From the NCBI RefSeq assembly GCF_900218035.1, contig NZ_OBMR01000004.1:62001-126000 (forward strand): 64,000 nt of DNA, written 5' to 3'. Shown one piece after another: positions 63,455 through 64,000 of the stretch (the stretch's first letter is position 1; each line of letters opens with the position of its first letter). The position numbers were made by a program, and so were the translations under genes. The stretch comes from Pseudobutyrivibrio ruminis DSM 9787. GTDB taxonomy: Bacteria; Bacillota; Clostridia; Lachnospirales; Lachnospiraceae. The notes below the pieces were generated by a model. The model worked only from the letters and a program-made list of their open reading frames with translations. It was not told the origin of the DNA and did not search any database.

Positions 63455-63479
63455 CACCGCGTACTATATGTACGCGGTG
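63455..63479 (-). terminator. Terminator of the rod-binding protein gene
   Basis: CACCGCGTAC (63455-63464) pairs perfectly with GTACGCGGTG (63470-63479), loop of five, then seven T residues on the minus strand. It lies five bases after the stop at 63484. Confidence 0.95.
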
Positions 63480-63483
63480 GTCA

Positions 63484-63942
63484 TTATGCTAAAACTTCTG
63501 TCACTTTTGACGCGTTTGTCTGTGCGATGTCTTCTGAAACTGTGGCTGCGTCAACACCTGCGGATTCTGTCTGAGCGCCTGTTGTTCCGGTAATTCCATA
63601 GTTGCGCATAATCTGCTCAACAAAATCATCTGTTACATCTCCACCGATTTGGTCTACAAGCTGAGATGCAACCTCTGTGATTGCTTTGTCCATATACAAA
63701 TCCTTGTACATCGACATATTTGTGTCTTTGTTTTCTTCGTCTTCGTTTACAAAAGACTCCTTAACCTGTTTTACAACCTGCTCCATCATGTAAGTCTCGA
63801 AGCTTTTTACAGCCTCTTCGATTTCTTCTCTTGATGAATTCTGGGAAATGTTGCCAATTGATTTGGCAGTTGTTTCCGCTGTTGCTTTTGCCTGGTTGGT
63901 GTATTGCGATTGCAAATACGTATTCATACTCGTTAAATCCAT
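63484..63942 (-). CDS. FlgJ-like flagellar rod-binding protein
   Basis: 152-aa protein equivalent to the N-terminal rod-scaffold half of FlgJ, without the peptidoglycan hydrolase half, as in many Firmicutes. The rod-binding pattern is KSFETYMMEQVVKQVKES, then the short acidic insert NEDEENKDT and MSMYKDLYMDKAITEVAS. The N-terminus (SQYTNQAKATAETTAKS) and C-terminus are Ser/Thr/Ala-rich. GGGGGAT precedes the ATG. The first 58 bases beyond it at the window edge show nothing. It indicates that flagellar basal-body genes continue outside the window. Confidence 0.85.
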   Translation of the reverse strand: MDLTSMNTYLQSQYTNQAKATAETTAKSIGNISQNSSREEIEEAVKSFETYMMEQVVKQVKESFVNEDEENKDTNMSMYKDLYMDKAITEVASQLVDQIGGDVTDDFVEQIMRNYGITGTTGAQTESAGVDAATVSEDIAQTNASKVTEVLA

Positions 63943-64000
63943 TTCTCAATCCCCCTATTAGATAGATTTGGCATCATCCGCATCCCCTCTTCTATCAGCT

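Overview
The window is a low-GC chromosomal segment that reads as a motile, anaerobic Firmicute of the Lachnospiraceae type (Butyrivibrio/Pseudobutyrivibrio/Roseburia-like). This is inferred from strong AGGAGG ribosome binding sites, Firmicute gene orders (rpmG-secE-nusG-rplKAJL-rpoBC-rpsLG-fusA-tuf; HU-rqcP-divIC-tilS-hpt-ftsH), a short archaeal/eukaryote-type ProRS, a two-gene SUF system, a cellobiose phosphorylase locus and flagellar and chemotaxis genes. The spore genes that usually sit beside rqcP and divIC (yabP, yabQ, spoIIE) are absent, which suggests a non-sporulating lineage. Almost all genes lie on the minus strand. The plus-strand genes are sstT, the GH94 gene, an RluD-like gene and an HD-GYP gene.

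Region by region. 1-4.3 kb: DJ-1-like protein, luxS and mtnN (SAH detoxification and AI-2), an unknown 121-aa protein, and sufC-sufB. 4.3-17.7 kb is the accessory part: amino acid permease, ABC-F ATPase, an overlapping LytTR / LiaF-like / UvrD-helicase set, an unknown membrane protein, SstT, a U32-like Cys-rich protein, a GNAT, and a chemoreceptor coupled to a sugar-binding lipoprotein. 17.8-33.8 kb: translation and transcription genes, with several near-consensus promoters, terminators and an L10 leader visible. 33.8-41 kb: ABC importer (binding protein and two permeases, no ATPase), a LacI regulator and the divergent cellobiose phosphorylase, with three copies of one operator-like motif in the divergent region. 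41-44.6 kb: pseudouridine synthase, coiled-coil/J-domain protein, GH13 enzyme. 44.7-53.7 kb: ftsH-hpt-tilS-divIC-rqcP, HU, a PEGA lipoprotein, cca, proS. 53.7-64 kb: EAL protein, pseudouridine synthase, two-component system, metK, HD-GYP protein, recD2 and a FlgJ-type rod-binding protein.

How the genes fit together: metK, mtnN and luxS cover SAM synthesis and SAH recycling. The GH94 locus would import cellobiose or short cellodextrins and split them with phosphate. The EAL and HD-GYP proteins both look like c-di-GMP hydrolases. I see no phage, transposon, CRISPR, rRNA, tRNA or recognisable defence island. The most unusual signals are regulatory or architectural: an 84-nt inverted repeat between luxS and mtnN, a terminator-like hairpin containing the rpmG promoter, a dyad centred on the tuf promoter, two possible leaderless genes, the minimal SUF pair and the MCP/binding-protein pair.
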